Of a stretch of DNA of 64,000 bases, positions 44,588-53,725 are shown piece by piece (within the stretch, counting starts at the first letter, position 1; each line of letters starts with the position of its first letter). Under the pieces are notes generated by a model. It saw nothing but the letters and a program-made list of their open reading frames with translations, had not been told where the DNA came from and did not search any database. Source of the stretch: Gordonia hydrophobica NBRC 16057 (lineage in GTDB: Bacteria > Actinomycetota > Actinomycetes > Mycobacteriales > Mycobacteriaceae); the NCBI RefSeq assembly GCF_001592365.1, contig NZ_BCWU01000003.1, positions 1 through 64,000 on the forward strand, in the 5' to 3' direction. A program made the translations under genes and the position numbers.

Positions 44588-45196
44588 ATGAGCAGACCGG
44601 GGCGTAGCGGAGTCCTCGGAGGGCGGCCTGCGGCCACCACGCGGGGCCGATTGAGCAGCGTCGCGATCGAACTCTTCACCGCCCACGGCTTCGACGAGAC
44701 GAGCGTCGACGACATCGCCGCTGCCGCGGGTATCGCGCGCCGCACCCTGTTCCGCTACTACCCGTCCAAGAACTCGATCGCCTGGGGCGAGTTCGACGAC
44801 CACCTCGATGGACTGCGCGACCTCCTGCGCGCAACCCCCGCCGACACTCCCCTCGGCGTCACCCTGCGCGATGCCCTGATCGCGTTCAACACCGTCCCGG
44901 ACTCCGAACGCGTCCATCACCGCCAACGCATGTCGTTGCTTCTCGGAGTTCCTGCCCTCCAAGCACATTCGATGATCATGTACGCCGACTGGCGACGCGT
45001 GGTCGCCGATTACTGCGCCACCCGACTCGACGTCCCGGCCGAGTCGCACCTGCCGCAGACGGTCGCCTGGCTCACCCTCGGAACCGCCCTGGCGGCCTAC
45101 GACCAGTGGCTGCTCGACGACGACGCCGACCTCACCGCGTTGCTCCACGCCGGGGGCGACGTGTTGATCAGCGGAGTGTCGTCGCTGACAGCGTGA
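44588..45196 (+). CDS. mftR: mycofactocin system TetR-family regulator MftR
   Basis: 202 residues. HTH ARGRLSSVAIELFTAHGFDETSVDDIAAAAGIARRTLFRYYPSKNSIAWGEFDDHL, with the FRYYPSKNSIAWGEFD segment typical of MftR. In mycobacteria MftR represses mft genes and responds to long-chain acyl-CoA. GAGAAGGAGAG precedes the ATG at 44588. Divergent from mftA with about 140 bases between. Confidence 0.93.
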   Translation: MSRPGRSGVLGGRPAATTRGRLSSVAIELFTAHGFDETSVDDIAAAAGIARRTLFRYYPSKNSIAWGEFDDHLDGLRDLLRATPADTPLGVTLRDALIAFNTVPDSERVHHRQRMSLLLGVPALQAHSMIMYADWRRVVADYCATRLDVPAESHLPQTVAWLTLGTALAAYDQWLLDDDADLTALLHAGGDVLISGVSSLTA

Positions 45197-45258
45197 ACGT
45201 TCGCCCCACCGACTGGCGCAGGCCCTATGGCACACTCGCAAGCGCTGATATCCTGAAG

Positions 45259-45272
45259 TAGAACACGTTCTA
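45259..45272 (+). promoter_or_regulatory. KstR-type operator upstream of kshB
   Basis: TAGAACACGTTCTA is an exact match to the KstR consensus TNNAACNNGTTNNA and is a nearly perfect palindrome. It is centred about 56 bases before the kshB start, as in known cholesterol regulon promoters. Confidence 0.85.
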
Positions 45273-45321
45273 ATTTTAGCTCGGATCTCCGCCGAGCCCG
45301 ATTCCCAGAGAGTCAACCGCG

Positions 45322-46380
45322 ATGACCGATCTGACCCCGCACAGCGCACGCAGCGCCATCCTCACCGTCGCCGAGGTGATCGATGAGACGGCTGACGCGC
45401 GCAGCATCGTCTTCCACATCCCCGATGTGCACGCGGACAAGTTCGCCGACTACCAGCCGGGCCAGTTCCTGACCTTCCGCATCCCGAGCGAGCAGACCGG
45501 ATCCGTCGCCCGCTGTTACTCGCTGGCATCGGCGCCGGTGCACGACGACCTGCCCAAGGTCACCGTGAAGCGCACCTGCGACGGGTACGGATCCAACTGG
45601 ATCTGCGACCACCTCGAGGCGGGTTCGCAGATCGAGGCCCTGCCGCCGTCGGGAGTCTTCACACCCGACAACTTCCACACTCCGCTGCTGCTGATCGCTG
45701 CGGGATCCGGTGTGACACCGGTGATGTCGATCCTCAAGCACGCACTCAAGACCGGCACGCATCGGATCACGTTCTTCTTCGCCAACCGCAGCGAGTCGGA
45801 CGTCATCTTCGCCGAGGAGCTGCGCGAACTGCAGGCCTCGTACCCGGCCCGCTTGACCGTGCTGCACTGGTTGGAATCGGTGCAGGGCCTGCCGAGCGAC
45901 CGCACGCTCGCGACCCTCTTCGCGCCGATGGCCGCCACCCATACCGCCTACATGTGCGGACCCGGTCCGTTCATGGATGCCGCGCACAGCGCCCTCTCCA
46001 AGGCCCGCTTCCCCACCAAGAACGTGCACGTCGAGATCTACAACTCGCTCTCCGGCGATCCGTTCGAAGACATTGAGCGCGGCGAGGTCTCCGCCGAGGA
46101 GGCTGCGGCGGCCGCGGAGGTGGACGTCGAGTTGGACGGCGAGACCCACACCCTCGCGTGGCCGCGGTCGCGCACGCTGATCGACATCATGTTGGCCGCC
46201 GGGCTCGACGCGCCGTATTCCTGCCAGGAGGGCGAGTGCGGCTCGTGCGCCTGCACGCTGGTGGAGGGGTCGGTCGACATGGAGGTCACCGGCGCCCTCG
46301 ATCCCGACGACATCGCCGACGGCTACATCCTCGGCTGCCAGGCACGACCGACCGCGGACAAGCTGAAGATCGAGTTCTGA
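45322..46380 (+). CDS. kshB: 3-ketosteroid-9-alpha-monooxygenase reductase KshB
   Basis: 352 residues. FAD domain with SVARCYSLASAP (RxYS), NAD domain with LIAAGSGVTPVMSIL and AYMCGPGPFMDAA, and a C-terminal plant-type 2Fe-2S domain CQEGECGSCACTL with the fourth Cys in ILGCQARP. This is the full KshB order, and it matches M. tuberculosis Rv3571 in many blocks (PGQFLTFRIPSEQTGSVARCYSL). It supplies electrons to KshA for 9-alpha hydroxylation in steroid ring opening. A KstR-type operator precedes it. KshA is not in this window. Confidence 0.92.
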   Translation: MTDLTPHSARSAILTVAEVIDETADARSIVFHIPDVHADKFADYQPGQFLTFRIPSEQTGSVARCYSLASAPVHDDLPKVTVKRTCDGYGSNWICDHLEAGSQIEALPPSGVFTPDNFHTPLLLIAAGSGVTPVMSILKHALKTGTHRITFFFANRSESDVIFAEELRELQASYPARLTVLHWLESVQGLPSDRTLATLFAPMAATHTAYMCGPGPFMDAAHSALSKARFPTKNVHVEIYNSLSGDPFEDIERGEVSAEEAAAAAEVDVELDGETHTLAWPRSRTLIDIMLAAGLDAPYSCQEGECGSCACTLVEGSVDMEVTGALDPDDIADGYILGCQARPTADKLKIEF

Positions 46381-46420
46381 GCCGCCGTGGCCGCCACGGC
46401 CGCCACGTAGACTCGAGGCC

Positions 46421-46822
46421 ATGACCAACGATCGCCTGGCCCGAGTCTTGTCATTGATCCTGCTGGTACCCGGCGTCTTACACTTCGTGGCGCCGAAGCC
46501 GTTCGACGCGATCGTCCCCAAGGAGCTGCCGGGTGATCCTCGCGCCTGGACGTATGCGTCCGGCGCCGCTGAGATCGGTCTGGGCGCAACGGTTCTCAAT
46601 CCGCGGACGCGCCACCGAGCCGCCGGGCTCGCCGCGCTGCTGTTCATCGCAGTCTTCCCCGCCAACGTCACCATGATCCGCGAATGGGTCGACAAGAGTC
46701 CGGCGCTGAAGACCGTCGCCTGGGCCCGCCTGCCCCTGCAGATCCCGCTGATCGTGCTCGCCCTGATCGTCCGTCGCGGGGCGCGGAAGCAGACCGTCGA
46801 CGTGGCGCCGAGCGCCGGGTAA
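46421..46822 (+). CDS. DoxX-like four-helix membrane protein
   Basis: 133 residues. Hydrophobic helices at ARVLSLILLVPGVLHFVAP, AAEIGLGATVLN, AGLAALLFIAVFPANVTMI and LPLQIPLIVLALIV, with the DoxX-type G-x-x-H-F start and EIGLG motif. Function of this branch is not established. It lies 40 bases after kshB on the same strand and may be co-transcribed. Confidence 0.78.
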   Translation: MTNDRLARVLSLILLVPGVLHFVAPKPFDAIVPKELPGDPRAWTYASGAAEIGLGATVLNPRTRHRAAGLAALLFIAVFPANVTMIREWVDKSPALKTVAWARLPLQIPLIVLALIVRRGARKQTVDVAPSAG

Positions 46823-46863
46823 CAACTCTCCCCCGGCAGCGGCCCGCCCCGGAAGGCGTGCGG

Positions 46864-47583
46864 TCAGGAGAGGCCGCGGAAGTGCTTTCGCTGATCGGGA
46901 GACAGTCGCTCGATCGCATACGACAACGCGGTCCGGCCGATGGCCGCAGCGTTGGTCTCGAGGAAGTCGAGCAGGGCGGGTTCGTCGACGCGTTTGCCCA
47001 TCTCGCGGAGCATCCACCCGAGCGCCTTCTGAATGAGATCGCGGCGGTCGTCGATCACCAGCGGGGCGACGGCGAGAATCGCATCGCTACGACCTCCGGT
47101 GGTGAACGCATGGGTGGCGACGATGCCGACGCGGCGCTCCCACAGCCCGTCGGACGCCGCCCACCGCAACAACTCGTCGACCCCGTCGGCCTGGACCAGC
47201 CAGTCACCGAGAATCGGTGCGGCGGAACAGTCGACGAGATCCCAATTGTTCACCCGCCCGGCCCGAACGGCGCACCGATACTGCTCCACCCAACTCGCTG
47301 GATCATCGGCGCGCCGATAGTTCTCGGCCAGGACCAGCAATGCGAGCATCCGGATCTCGTGCAGTTCATTGGCTAATAGCGCGTCCACGACCTCCGCGGG
47401 CAGCCCGCGCAGCCGCGTGGCCAGCGACCGCAGCACGGGCACCGCGACGCCGAGGAAGCGATCGCCTTCGCCGTATTCTCCCGGCCCGGTCTTGAAGAAC
47501 CGCTGCGCCGACGCCGCCCGCTCCGGGGAGCCCGCAGCCACGACCTCCGCGACGATCTCGTCGGTCGTGGACTCCGCGTTCAC
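46864..47583 (-). CDS. AlkD-like DNA alkylation repair protein
   Basis: 239 residues of HEAT-like helical repeats: YGEGDRFLGVAVPVLRSLATRL, LHEIRMLALLVLAENYR, the diagnostic VNNWDLVDCSAAPILGDWL, and WERRVGIVATHAFTTGGR. The NNWDLVD segment carries the family's DNA-binding/catalytic Asp. AlkD enzymes excise bulky or cationic N3/N7 alkyl purines. GTG start in a GTGA overlap with the upstream reductase; convergent with the DoxX gene. Confidence 0.88.
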   Translation of the reverse strand: MNAESTTDEIVAEVVAAGSPERAASAQRFFKTGPGEYGEGDRFLGVAVPVLRSLATRLRGLPAEVVDALLANELHEIRMLALLVLAENYRRADDPASWVEQYRCAVRAGRVNNWDLVDCSAAPILGDWLVQADGVDELLRWAASDGLWERRVGIVATHAFTTGGRSDAILAVAPLVIDDRRDLIQKALGWMLREMGKRVDEPALLDFLETNAAAIGRTALSYAIERLSPDQRKHFRGLS

Positions 47584-48779
47584 GCGTCGAGGAGGGACGC
47601 GATCGGGGTCGGGGTCAGCAGGTACTGCCGCGCCTTCATCAGTTTGCCGACACGGCCGGCGCCGACGACCCCGGTGAGCAGGCCCTCCCGGCTGTAGTAG
47701 GCCAGAAACTTACGGCCGTCGTCGTCGACGACGTGCACCTCGTCGTCGGACCGCGGCGTGCCGAGCATCTGGAACTTGAGCCCATACTGATCGCTCCAGA
47801 AGTAGGGCACGGTCTGGTGCGGGATGGTGTGACCGAGCAACTGCGCCGCGACGAGCGCCGCCGCGTCGACGGTGTGCGTCCAGTGTTCGACGCGGTGACC
47901 GCGACCGTCGGCATCGTGCCAGTTGGCGCAGTCGCCGAGGGCGTAGACGTCGGCGGCGCTGGTCCGGCCGACACCGTCGCACGCCACACCGCCGCCCGCG
48001 GACCGATCGGCGAGTTCGATTCCGGAGCCGTCGAGGTAGCCGAGGTCCGGGACGCCGCCGATCCCGACGACGACCAGGTCGGCGTCGACCCGGCTGCCGT
48101 CCGAGAGCACCACGGCCGACGCCCGACCTTCGTCCGCGACGATCTCGTCGACGCCGACGCCGACCCGCAGGTCCACGCCGGCCTCCACGTGCAGGCGGGT
48201 CACCATCTCGCCGATCCGCGGGCCCAGCGGCCCGGACAGCGGCGTCGGCGTCGGCTCGATCAGCGTGACGGGGACGTCGAGTTTCTGCAGGCTGGCGGCG
48301 ACCTCGCAGCCGATGAACCCGGCGCCGATGACGGCGGCGCGGGTCGCGGCACCGGCATCGGTGCGCAGTGCAAGCGCATCCTCGACCGTCCGGATCACGT
48401 GGACGCCGGCGATGCCGTCGGCGCCGGGGAATCGTCGCGCGACCAGTCCCGTCGCCAGCACCAGGGTGCCGTACTCCACCGGCTGCGCGGCGCCGTCGCG
48501 CTCCACGGTGACGGTGTGCGACGCCGGGTCGACGGCGACCACGCGCGACCCGGTCCGCAGGTCGATGCGGGCATCGTCGAAGAACTCGGCGGGCTTGAGG
48601 TCGACGCGCTCGTCGTCCCCGGTGAGCACGGTCTTCGAGAGCGGCGGGCGGTCGTAGGGCGGGTGCGTCTCGGCGCCGAGCAGCACCAGTTCTCCCTCGT
48701 ATCCGCCGTTCCGCAGGTTCTCGGCCAGGCGGACGCCGCCGAGTCCCGCACCCACGATCACTACCGGTGCCTTCACCAC
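47580..48779 (-). CDS. NAD(P)H-dependent ferredoxin/rubredoxin reductase
   Basis: 399 residues. FAD motif PVVIVGAGLGGVRLAENLR, NAD motif AAVIGAGFIGCEVAASLQ, ATG motif TLVLATGLVARRFPGADG and C-terminal FAD GD motif DVYALGDCAN, followed by a reductase C-terminal domain. This is the class that feeds P450s or Rieske oxygenases through a ferredoxin. No ferredoxin gene is next to it; the P450 at 55847 is a possible distant client. I chose the first of two GTG codons (48779), 8 bases after GGAG. Confidence 0.9.
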   Translation of the reverse strand: MVKAPVVIVGAGLGGVRLAENLRNGGYEGELVLLGAETHPPYDRPPLSKTVLTGDDERVDLKPAEFFDDARIDLRTGSRVVAVDPASHTVTVERDGAAQPVEYGTLVLATGLVARRFPGADGIAGVHVIRTVEDALALRTDAGAATRAAVIGAGFIGCEVAASLQKLDVPVTLIEPTPTPLSGPLGPRIGEMVTRLHVEAGVDLRVGVGVDEIVADEGRASAVVLSDGSRVDADLVVVGIGGVPDLGYLDGSGIELADRSAGGGVACDGVGRTSAADVYALGDCANWHDADGRGHRVEHWTHTVDAAALVAAQLLGHTIPHQTVPYFWSDQYGLKFQMLGTPRSDDEVHVVDDDGRKFLAYYSREGLLTGVVGAGRVGKLMKARQYLLTPTPIASLLDA

Positions 48780-48951
48780 GCCCGACTCCACCTCTGTCCG
48801 GTTCGACGAATGGTCACGGCAGACTGCTGCCATGACAGGTCTCTGCGACGGGACACCACTTCCGGGGCCTCGCCGACCTCATTCACCTTAGAGAGCAGAG
48901 CACCTCACGTACACCCTGTGCACAGGATCGCCGTCGTCGCGCGGGACGCCG

Positions 48952-50055
48952 TCATCGTCGATCGGCGTATTCGACGTACCCTCGGCCGTTTCTGGGCTCG
49001 CCGTCGATCTCCCCCGACCACGAGTATCCGGCGATGTAGCCGATGCCCGCGTACAGCCACGGGGTGTCGACGGTGCCGTGGATCTCCGAGACGTCGCCCG
49101 CGGCGGTGAACGTCCACCGGAATCGCACCGGGACAGGCATCGTCGACCGTCCCCGATACGACTGCGGCTCCGGGGCGAAGTCCAGCACCTCGAAGGAGAC
49201 CTCGTCCCCGAACCGTTGTGCACCGTCGGCCACGCTTCGCACCTCCGCGCCGACACCCGCGGTCAGATCGCCGAAGGCACCGAGCACCACCGCGACGAGT
49301 TGCCGCTCCGCGTCCAGGTCGATGACGTGGTAGGAGAAGAAGTCTGCGGGCAGCTTCAGCGGCCGGGGCAGTGGTCGCGGCAGGTCCATGTACGGCAGGT
49401 ACCCGATGCCGTATTCGAACGTCCCGGTGCCGGACACCGCCAGCGGCGTCTCACCCGTCACCCCCACCGTGCCGGTGTAGGTGCACAGGAACGAGAAGTG
49501 TCGATAGAACGCGCTGTCCGCCACCCACGAGACGACGTCGGTCGACGTCAACACCAGGTCCACATCGAGGCCCTCGACCGTGCTGCGCACACGGATTTCG
49601 GGGTAGTCGATGTCCAGCCGATAGTCGTCCCCGAACTCCAGCGAACGACCGGCCGGCTCCAGCCGAACGTCGTCGGGGGCGAAGACGTGGAACGAGTTGC
49701 CCGCGAGCGCCGCCGTCCCCCAGCCCAACTGGCACGTACCGCGCGGTGCACCGGTGAACGCGCCGTTGTCATCCCACGCCTTGAATCCCGTCGCACCGAT
49801 GATGATCATGTTCGCGAGGAAGCGGTGTGGCTCAGGCAGATCCGCGATCATGATTCCGTAGTGCGCCGCCCCTTTGCCGAAGCGTTCGGTGCTCGACGGC
49901 GGGAAGGTCAACTGCTCTGGAAGTCCGGTGCGGACCACTCGATCCTGATTCGCCGCGCGCATCAGCCTGGTGGCCGCGTCGACGGCGATCCGCCGGAGCC
50001 CTCCGTGGCGGTCGGCGCTGGAATAGGCGACAGGTCGCGGATCAGTGCTGTTCAT
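48952..50055 (-). CDS. conserved lipocalin-like hypothetical protein, paralogue A
   Basis: 367 residues, no assigned function. Strands dominate; notable blocks are HYGIMIADLPEPHRFLANMIIIGATG near the start, HFSFLCTYTGTVGV, and the ending GEIDGEPRNGRGYVEYADRR, which recalls the final strand of AttH/CrtC-type double lipocalins (inference). No signal peptide. The ATG at 50055 has GGAG 9 bases upstream. Paralogue of 50794-51876; the two flank a TetR gene. Confidence 0.75.
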   Translation of the reverse strand: MNSTDPRPVAYSSADRHGGLRRIAVDAATRLMRAANQDRVVRTGLPEQLTFPPSSTERFGKGAAHYGIMIADLPEPHRFLANMIIIGATGFKAWDDNGAFTGAPRGTCQLGWGTAALAGNSFHVFAPDDVRLEPAGRSLEFGDDYRLDIDYPEIRVRSTVEGLDVDLVLTSTDVVSWVADSAFYRHFSFLCTYTGTVGVTGETPLAVSGTGTFEYGIGYLPYMDLPRPLPRPLKLPADFFSYHVIDLDAERQLVAVVLGAFGDLTAGVGAEVRSVADGAQRFGDEVSFEVLDFAPEPQSYRGRSTMPVPVRFRWTFTAAGDVSEIHGTVDTPWLYAGIGYIAGYSWSGEIDGEPRNGRGYVEYADRR

Positions 50056-50137
50056 CGTGATGCTCCTTCTCGATTCTGAATCCCGCTGAGGTGTCGATCG
50101 CGCAGGCGCCTGGGTCGGTGCGCCACGACCGGGTACC

Positions 50138-50764
50138 GTGCCTGACGTGGGACGAACCAGGTCAGGAACCAAGGGCGTACCGCGCGCCCATCGCGAGGAC
50201 CTGATCCTCGATGCCGCGGGCTACGAGTTCGGCACCCGCGGGTTCGCGGCAGCGAACGTCGCCGACATCGCTGTTCGAGCCGGCATCTCGAAGCCCCTCG
50301 TCTACGGATACTTCGACTCGAAGGACGGGCTGTTCGCGGCCACGTGTCGGCGAGCCGGAGAGCGTGTGACCACCGCCATCGACGAGGCGATGGCGGCCTG
50401 GGGTGAGGTGCGGGTCGATCGCGGCGCCGCCGTCATGGAGGCGATCTTCTCCGCTCTGGCCGGGCGTCCTCACGAATGGAATGTGATCTTCGATCGCACA
50501 GTGCCCGGCGGGACGGAGTCGGCCGCGGTGGCCGCAGAATTCCGCGAACGGTTGGTGAAACAGTCCGCGAGCGGCATCGAGGCGTCGTACGGGGCGGCAC
50601 TGTCGGACCCGCGCGATCTCTCGGCACTGGTCTACATCTGGACCGCCACGGTCGGTGCCCTGGTGGAGTGGTGGATCAGAAACCCCGAGTCGACGTCGAC
50701 GGAGATGGTGGCCCGGACGGCACGAATTCTCGGTGCTCTGCAGACCCCTCCGACGCGCCCCTGA
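50138..50764 (+). CDS. TetR family transcriptional regulator
   Basis: 208 residues. HTH HREDLILDAAGYEFGTRGFAAANVADIAVRAGISKPLVYGYFDSKDGLFAAT is a strong TetR signature. The start may be GTG at 50138 or at 50147. It sits between two paralogous lipocalin-like genes and is divergent from the left one and convergent with the right one, so it probably regulates at least the former. Confidence 0.88.
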   Translation: MPDVGRTRSGTKGVPRAHREDLILDAAGYEFGTRGFAAANVADIAVRAGISKPLVYGYFDSKDGLFAATCRRAGERVTTAIDEAMAAWGEVRVDRGAAVMEAIFSALAGRPHEWNVIFDRTVPGGTESAAVAAEFRERLVKQSASGIEASYGAALSDPRDLSALVYIWTATVGALVEWWIRNPESTSTEMVARTARILGALQTPPTRP

Positions 50765-50793
50765 TCTGTGCGCGACGCCGATCGCGGTCGCGC

Positions 50794-51876
50794 TCATCCC
50801 TCGCAGTCGATCCACTCCAGATAGGCCGATCCGGCGACCTTCTCACCGTCCCATTCGCCGGTGAACGAGTAAGCGCTCGAGAAGCCGCGCCCGTGTCCGG
50901 TCCGCATCGGCGCGTCGACGACGCAGTCCAGGTGCCCGCGACCGCCGACGTCCCATCGCATCACTGCGGGCACCCGCATCGGCACGCCCGCGGTGTCGGC
51001 CAGGAGTTCCGGTTGATATTCGACGACCTGGAACTGCACGTCCTCCGCGATCTCGGCGGGGCCACCGGTGCTCCGGCGGATCTGCGCGAGGCGGCACGCC
51101 GTCGTCCCGTTCGCGCGCACATCGGTCAGCAACAACTGGGTGGTCGAGTTGAGCGGAACCACCTGATAGGTGAAGAAGTCGACCGGCAGACGCAGCCCCG
51201 GTCCGATGGCCGTCGACCTAAACACCTGCGGGCTGACAGATCGCGCGTACTCCACCGTTCCGAGGCCTTCGACCGCGACGGACTCACCGCCCGAGGTCAC
51301 CGTGCCCCGGTACGGCGCCAACACGCTGAAATGCTGATAGATCGGAGTGCGGACGAAGTACGACACCTGGTCGGTGGCCTGGAGCGTCAGGTCGATCGAG
51401 AACGACTCGTACCGGCCGGACACCCGATACTCCGGGTGGGCGCACTCGATCGACAGATCGTCTCCCCAACGCAGTCGGGAGCCGTCGACGGCGAAATCGC
51501 AGTCCCGCTCGGCGTCGTAGGCCCGATAGTGATGGTGGTTCCCGTACGCCGTCGATCCGAAGACGGTGGCGTTCTTCCGGGCGTCCTGCGCAGCGATGAC
51601 CCCGTTGTCGAAGATCCGCGTGCCGGTGGCGCCGATCAGCGTCATGGTGTTGACGTACCGAAAGGGCTCGGGCAGATCGGGGATGAAGAAGCCGTAGTGC
51701 GTCCATCCCCACAAGGTCGAGTCCACCTCCGGGCGCATGATCGCGGAGTCGTCGAAGGGCCGCACCGAGGCGGACCGCCGACTGTCGAGGAGCGGCCGGG
51801 CACGGACGAGGATCGGGGCCAGCCGATCCACCACGCGTCCCCTCGTGAGCAGGCCTTTATGCAGGTCACTGGACAT
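50794..51876 (-). CDS. conserved lipocalin-like hypothetical protein, paralogue B
   Basis: 360 residues. Aligns with the protein at 48952 over its whole length: HYGFFIPDLPEPFRYVNTMTLIGATG, QHFSVLAPYRGTVTSGGE, and the ending GEWDGEKVAGSAYLEWID. A His-rich NHHHYRAYDAE segment is specific to this copy. Start at 51876 (MSSDLHKG) because GGGGGAGAG is at good distance; a GTG eight codons upstream is less likely. No known function. Confidence 0.75.
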   Translation of the reverse strand: MSSDLHKGLLTRGRVVDRLAPILVRARPLLDSRRSASVRPFDDSAIMRPEVDSTLWGWTHYGFFIPDLPEPFRYVNTMTLIGATGTRIFDNGVIAAQDARKNATVFGSTAYGNHHHYRAYDAERDCDFAVDGSRLRWGDDLSIECAHPEYRVSGRYESFSIDLTLQATDQVSYFVRTPIYQHFSVLAPYRGTVTSGGESVAVEGLGTVEYARSVSPQVFRSTAIGPGLRLPVDFFTYQVVPLNSTTQLLLTDVRANGTTACRLAQIRRSTGGPAEIAEDVQFQVVEYQPELLADTAGVPMRVPAVMRWDVGGRGHLDCVVDAPMRTGHGRGFSSAYSFTGEWDGEKVAGSAYLEWIDCEG

Positions 51877-51975
51877 CTGACTACTCTCCCCCGTCGTCAC
51901 GGCACCGAACTCGCCGTTGAATTGACTTTTGAGTAAGTTAGGTCCCGGGCGTGATGCCTGTCAAGGACACGAGAC

Positions 51976-52560
51976 TCACTGGGGCGAGATGTTCTCCACC
52001 CGAGACACGCGCCAGCCGTCGTCCACCTTGGTGACGGTGACCCACCGCGCGATGCCCACGCGCTCGGGATAGTCGCTCCGTTCACCGACGCGGATCTCCT
52101 GCGTCGCGAAGACGAGGACCGTCATGAAATCCAGGCGCTTCTCGCCGGGAGCTGCGCTCGACACCGTGGTCGTCATCGACACCTTCGACGCGACCGCGTT
52201 CGGGAACACGACGTCGGCGCCGCGAGCCTGATAATCGGCGGCGATGGCTCCAGTGAGGTGGCGCGCCACCTGGGTGCGCTGCTCCGCGGTGTCGTCGGGA
52301 GTGAACGTCATGAGCGCGGTGACGCCGTCGGCGGCGGCGCGGACCGCGGTGTGGTCGGGCCGTGGAGGTTCGGCACGCGATTGTGCACCGAGGGTGAAGC
52401 CGAGCACGGCGACGGCGGTCGCCACGACGCTGACGAGGAGCCACAGGGTCTGCCATCGGCGGTCGCCGGGGACCTGTTCGCGCCATCGCACCCACGGATT
52501 CTTCGACACTTGAACGGGCGCGGGCGTCGGCTCGGGCTGCTCCGCCGAATGCGTTCCCAT
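51976..52560 (-). CDS. Mce-associated membrane protein (fourth of cluster)
   Basis: 194 residues: proline-rich cytoplasmic N-terminus, one membrane helix (TLWLLVSVVATAVAVLGFTLGA, about 40-61), then an extracytoplasmic NTF2-like domain (TALMTFTPDDTAEQRTQVARHLTGAIAADYQ ... VLVFATQEIRVG ... VTKVDDGWRVSRVENI). This is the Mas layout of proteins that accompany Mce lipid importers. ATGA overlap with the gene before it; last gene of the operon. Confidence 0.82.
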   Translation of the reverse strand: MGTHSAEQPEPTPAPVQVSKNPWVRWREQVPGDRRWQTLWLLVSVVATAVAVLGFTLGAQSRAEPPRPDHTAVRAAADGVTALMTFTPDDTAEQRTQVARHLTGAIAADYQARGADVVFPNAVASKVSMTTTVSSAAPGEKRLDFMTVLVFATQEIRVGERSDYPERVGIARWVTVTKVDDGWRVSRVENISPQ

Positions 52561-53219
52561 CACGACACCGCCTCGGCTCGCGCGACGAGCCAGTGGTCGT
52601 CGACCTGCTTCATCGTCACCGAGACGCCGACCCGATTGCGATCGGCGTCGCCGCCCACGAGTTCCGGGGTGGTGGTCTGCGCCACCACCAGCACGGTGAT
52701 CCCGGACCGGTCCCGTCCGACGACGCCCGATGCCAGGATCTGCCCGGTCGCGGGACGCGGTTGGGCGGCGACGAGTTCTTGGAGTTGTGTGCTCGTCCCC
52801 CGGACGCGGACCTGTTGGTCGCCGGTGGTGACGTCGACGACCTTCTTGACGTACTCCGCAGCGTGGGCGGGGTCGGCGGTCAGCATGGTGACGATGGCCT
52901 GTTCGGCCGATTTCTCCGCGGTGCGCTCGTCGTCGAGGTCGCCGCTGATCGACGCCGCCGAACTGTGCGCCCACCATCCGATGGCGCCGAGCACCAGAGC
53001 CGCGAGCACGGCGACCACTACGGTCAGTCGTATCGCGGCTGCCCGTCGATGCGACCTCCGCAGGCGCGCGGGAGCTGCGGCCTCGCGCGCCTGCGCCTCC
53101 GCTTCGACGGCGGCGTCGTAGCGCTGCTGCGCCTGCTGCAGTCGGAGGTTCGCGGACTGGCGGTCACGACTGGCCTGCGGATCGGGCGCGGGCCCGGCGT
53201 CGGTCTGCTCGTCGGTCAC
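52560..53219 (-). CDS. Mce-associated membrane protein (third of cluster)
   Basis: 219 residues. The N-terminal 45 residues are a charged, Ala/Gln-rich likely coiled coil (RQSANLRLQQAQQRYDAAVEAEAQAREAA), then one helix (IRLTVVVAVLAALVLGAIGWWA) and a Mas domain (SAEQAIVTMLTADPAHAAEYVKKVVDVT ... VTMKQVDDHWLVARAEAVS). GTG start within a GTGA overlap. Confidence 0.82.
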   Translation of the reverse strand: MTDEQTDAGPAPDPQASRDRQSANLRLQQAQQRYDAAVEAEAQAREAAAPARLRRSHRRAAAIRLTVVVAVLAALVLGAIGWWAHSSAASISGDLDDERTAEKSAEQAIVTMLTADPAHAAEYVKKVVDVTTGDQQVRVRGTSTQLQELVAAQPRPATGQILASGVVGRDRSGITVLVVAQTTTPELVGGDADRNRVGVSVTMKQVDDHWLVARAEAVS

Positions 53220-53725
53220 TGCAGTTCCTCCAATCCGCTCAGGAGCCAGCGGTCGCCGGACCGCGTGAACGACGCCTGCACCGACTTCACCCGGCTCTCG
53301 CTGAGACCGCTGCGCGACGTGACGGTCACGCGCACCACGATCAGTGCTTCTCCGCCGGTGTCGTCGGCCCAGGTGACGCCGACGTTCTGCGGCACCCAGC
53401 TGACCGATGACGCTCCGTTCGGCGGCGGTCCGGTCAGCGCCTTGCTCGACGACACCGACAGCGGCGGCGCCACCAAACTGCGCGCCGTCTCGCGATCGCT
53501 GGACCAGGAGCGGGCGTCGACGGAGAAGACGTCGGAGACCACCGAGCCGGCCTTGTTCTGCAGAGCGGTCCGGGCGTCGACGATGCGCGAATCGGTGTCA
53601 CGGGAGTCGATGCTCGTCACGCAGAACACCACCGCTGCGATGAGCAGGACCACCGCGGCCACCAGGCGAAGTGCGCCGCCGACCCGGCCGATCGGCTTCT
53701 GCAGGTAGGTGACGACACGATTCAC
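53216..53725 (-). CDS. Mce-associated membrane protein (second of cluster)
   Basis: 169 residues with a short cytoplasmic start, one helix (LRLVAAVVLLIAAVVFCVTSI) and a Mas-like extracytoplasmic domain (ARTALQNKAGSVVSDVFSVDARSWSSD ... FTRSGDRWLLSGLEEL). GTG start in a GTGA overlap with the preceding gene. Shorter than its neighbours but with the same terminal G-D-x-W-L-L-S pattern. Confidence 0.78.
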   Translation of the reverse strand: MNRVVTYLQKPIGRVGGALRLVAAVVLLIAAVVFCVTSIDSRDTDSRIVDARTALQNKAGSVVSDVFSVDARSWSSDRETARSLVAPPLSVSSSKALTGPPPNGASSVSWVPQNVGVTWADDTGGEALIVVRVTVTSRSGLSESRVKSVQASFTRSGDRWLLSGLEELQ

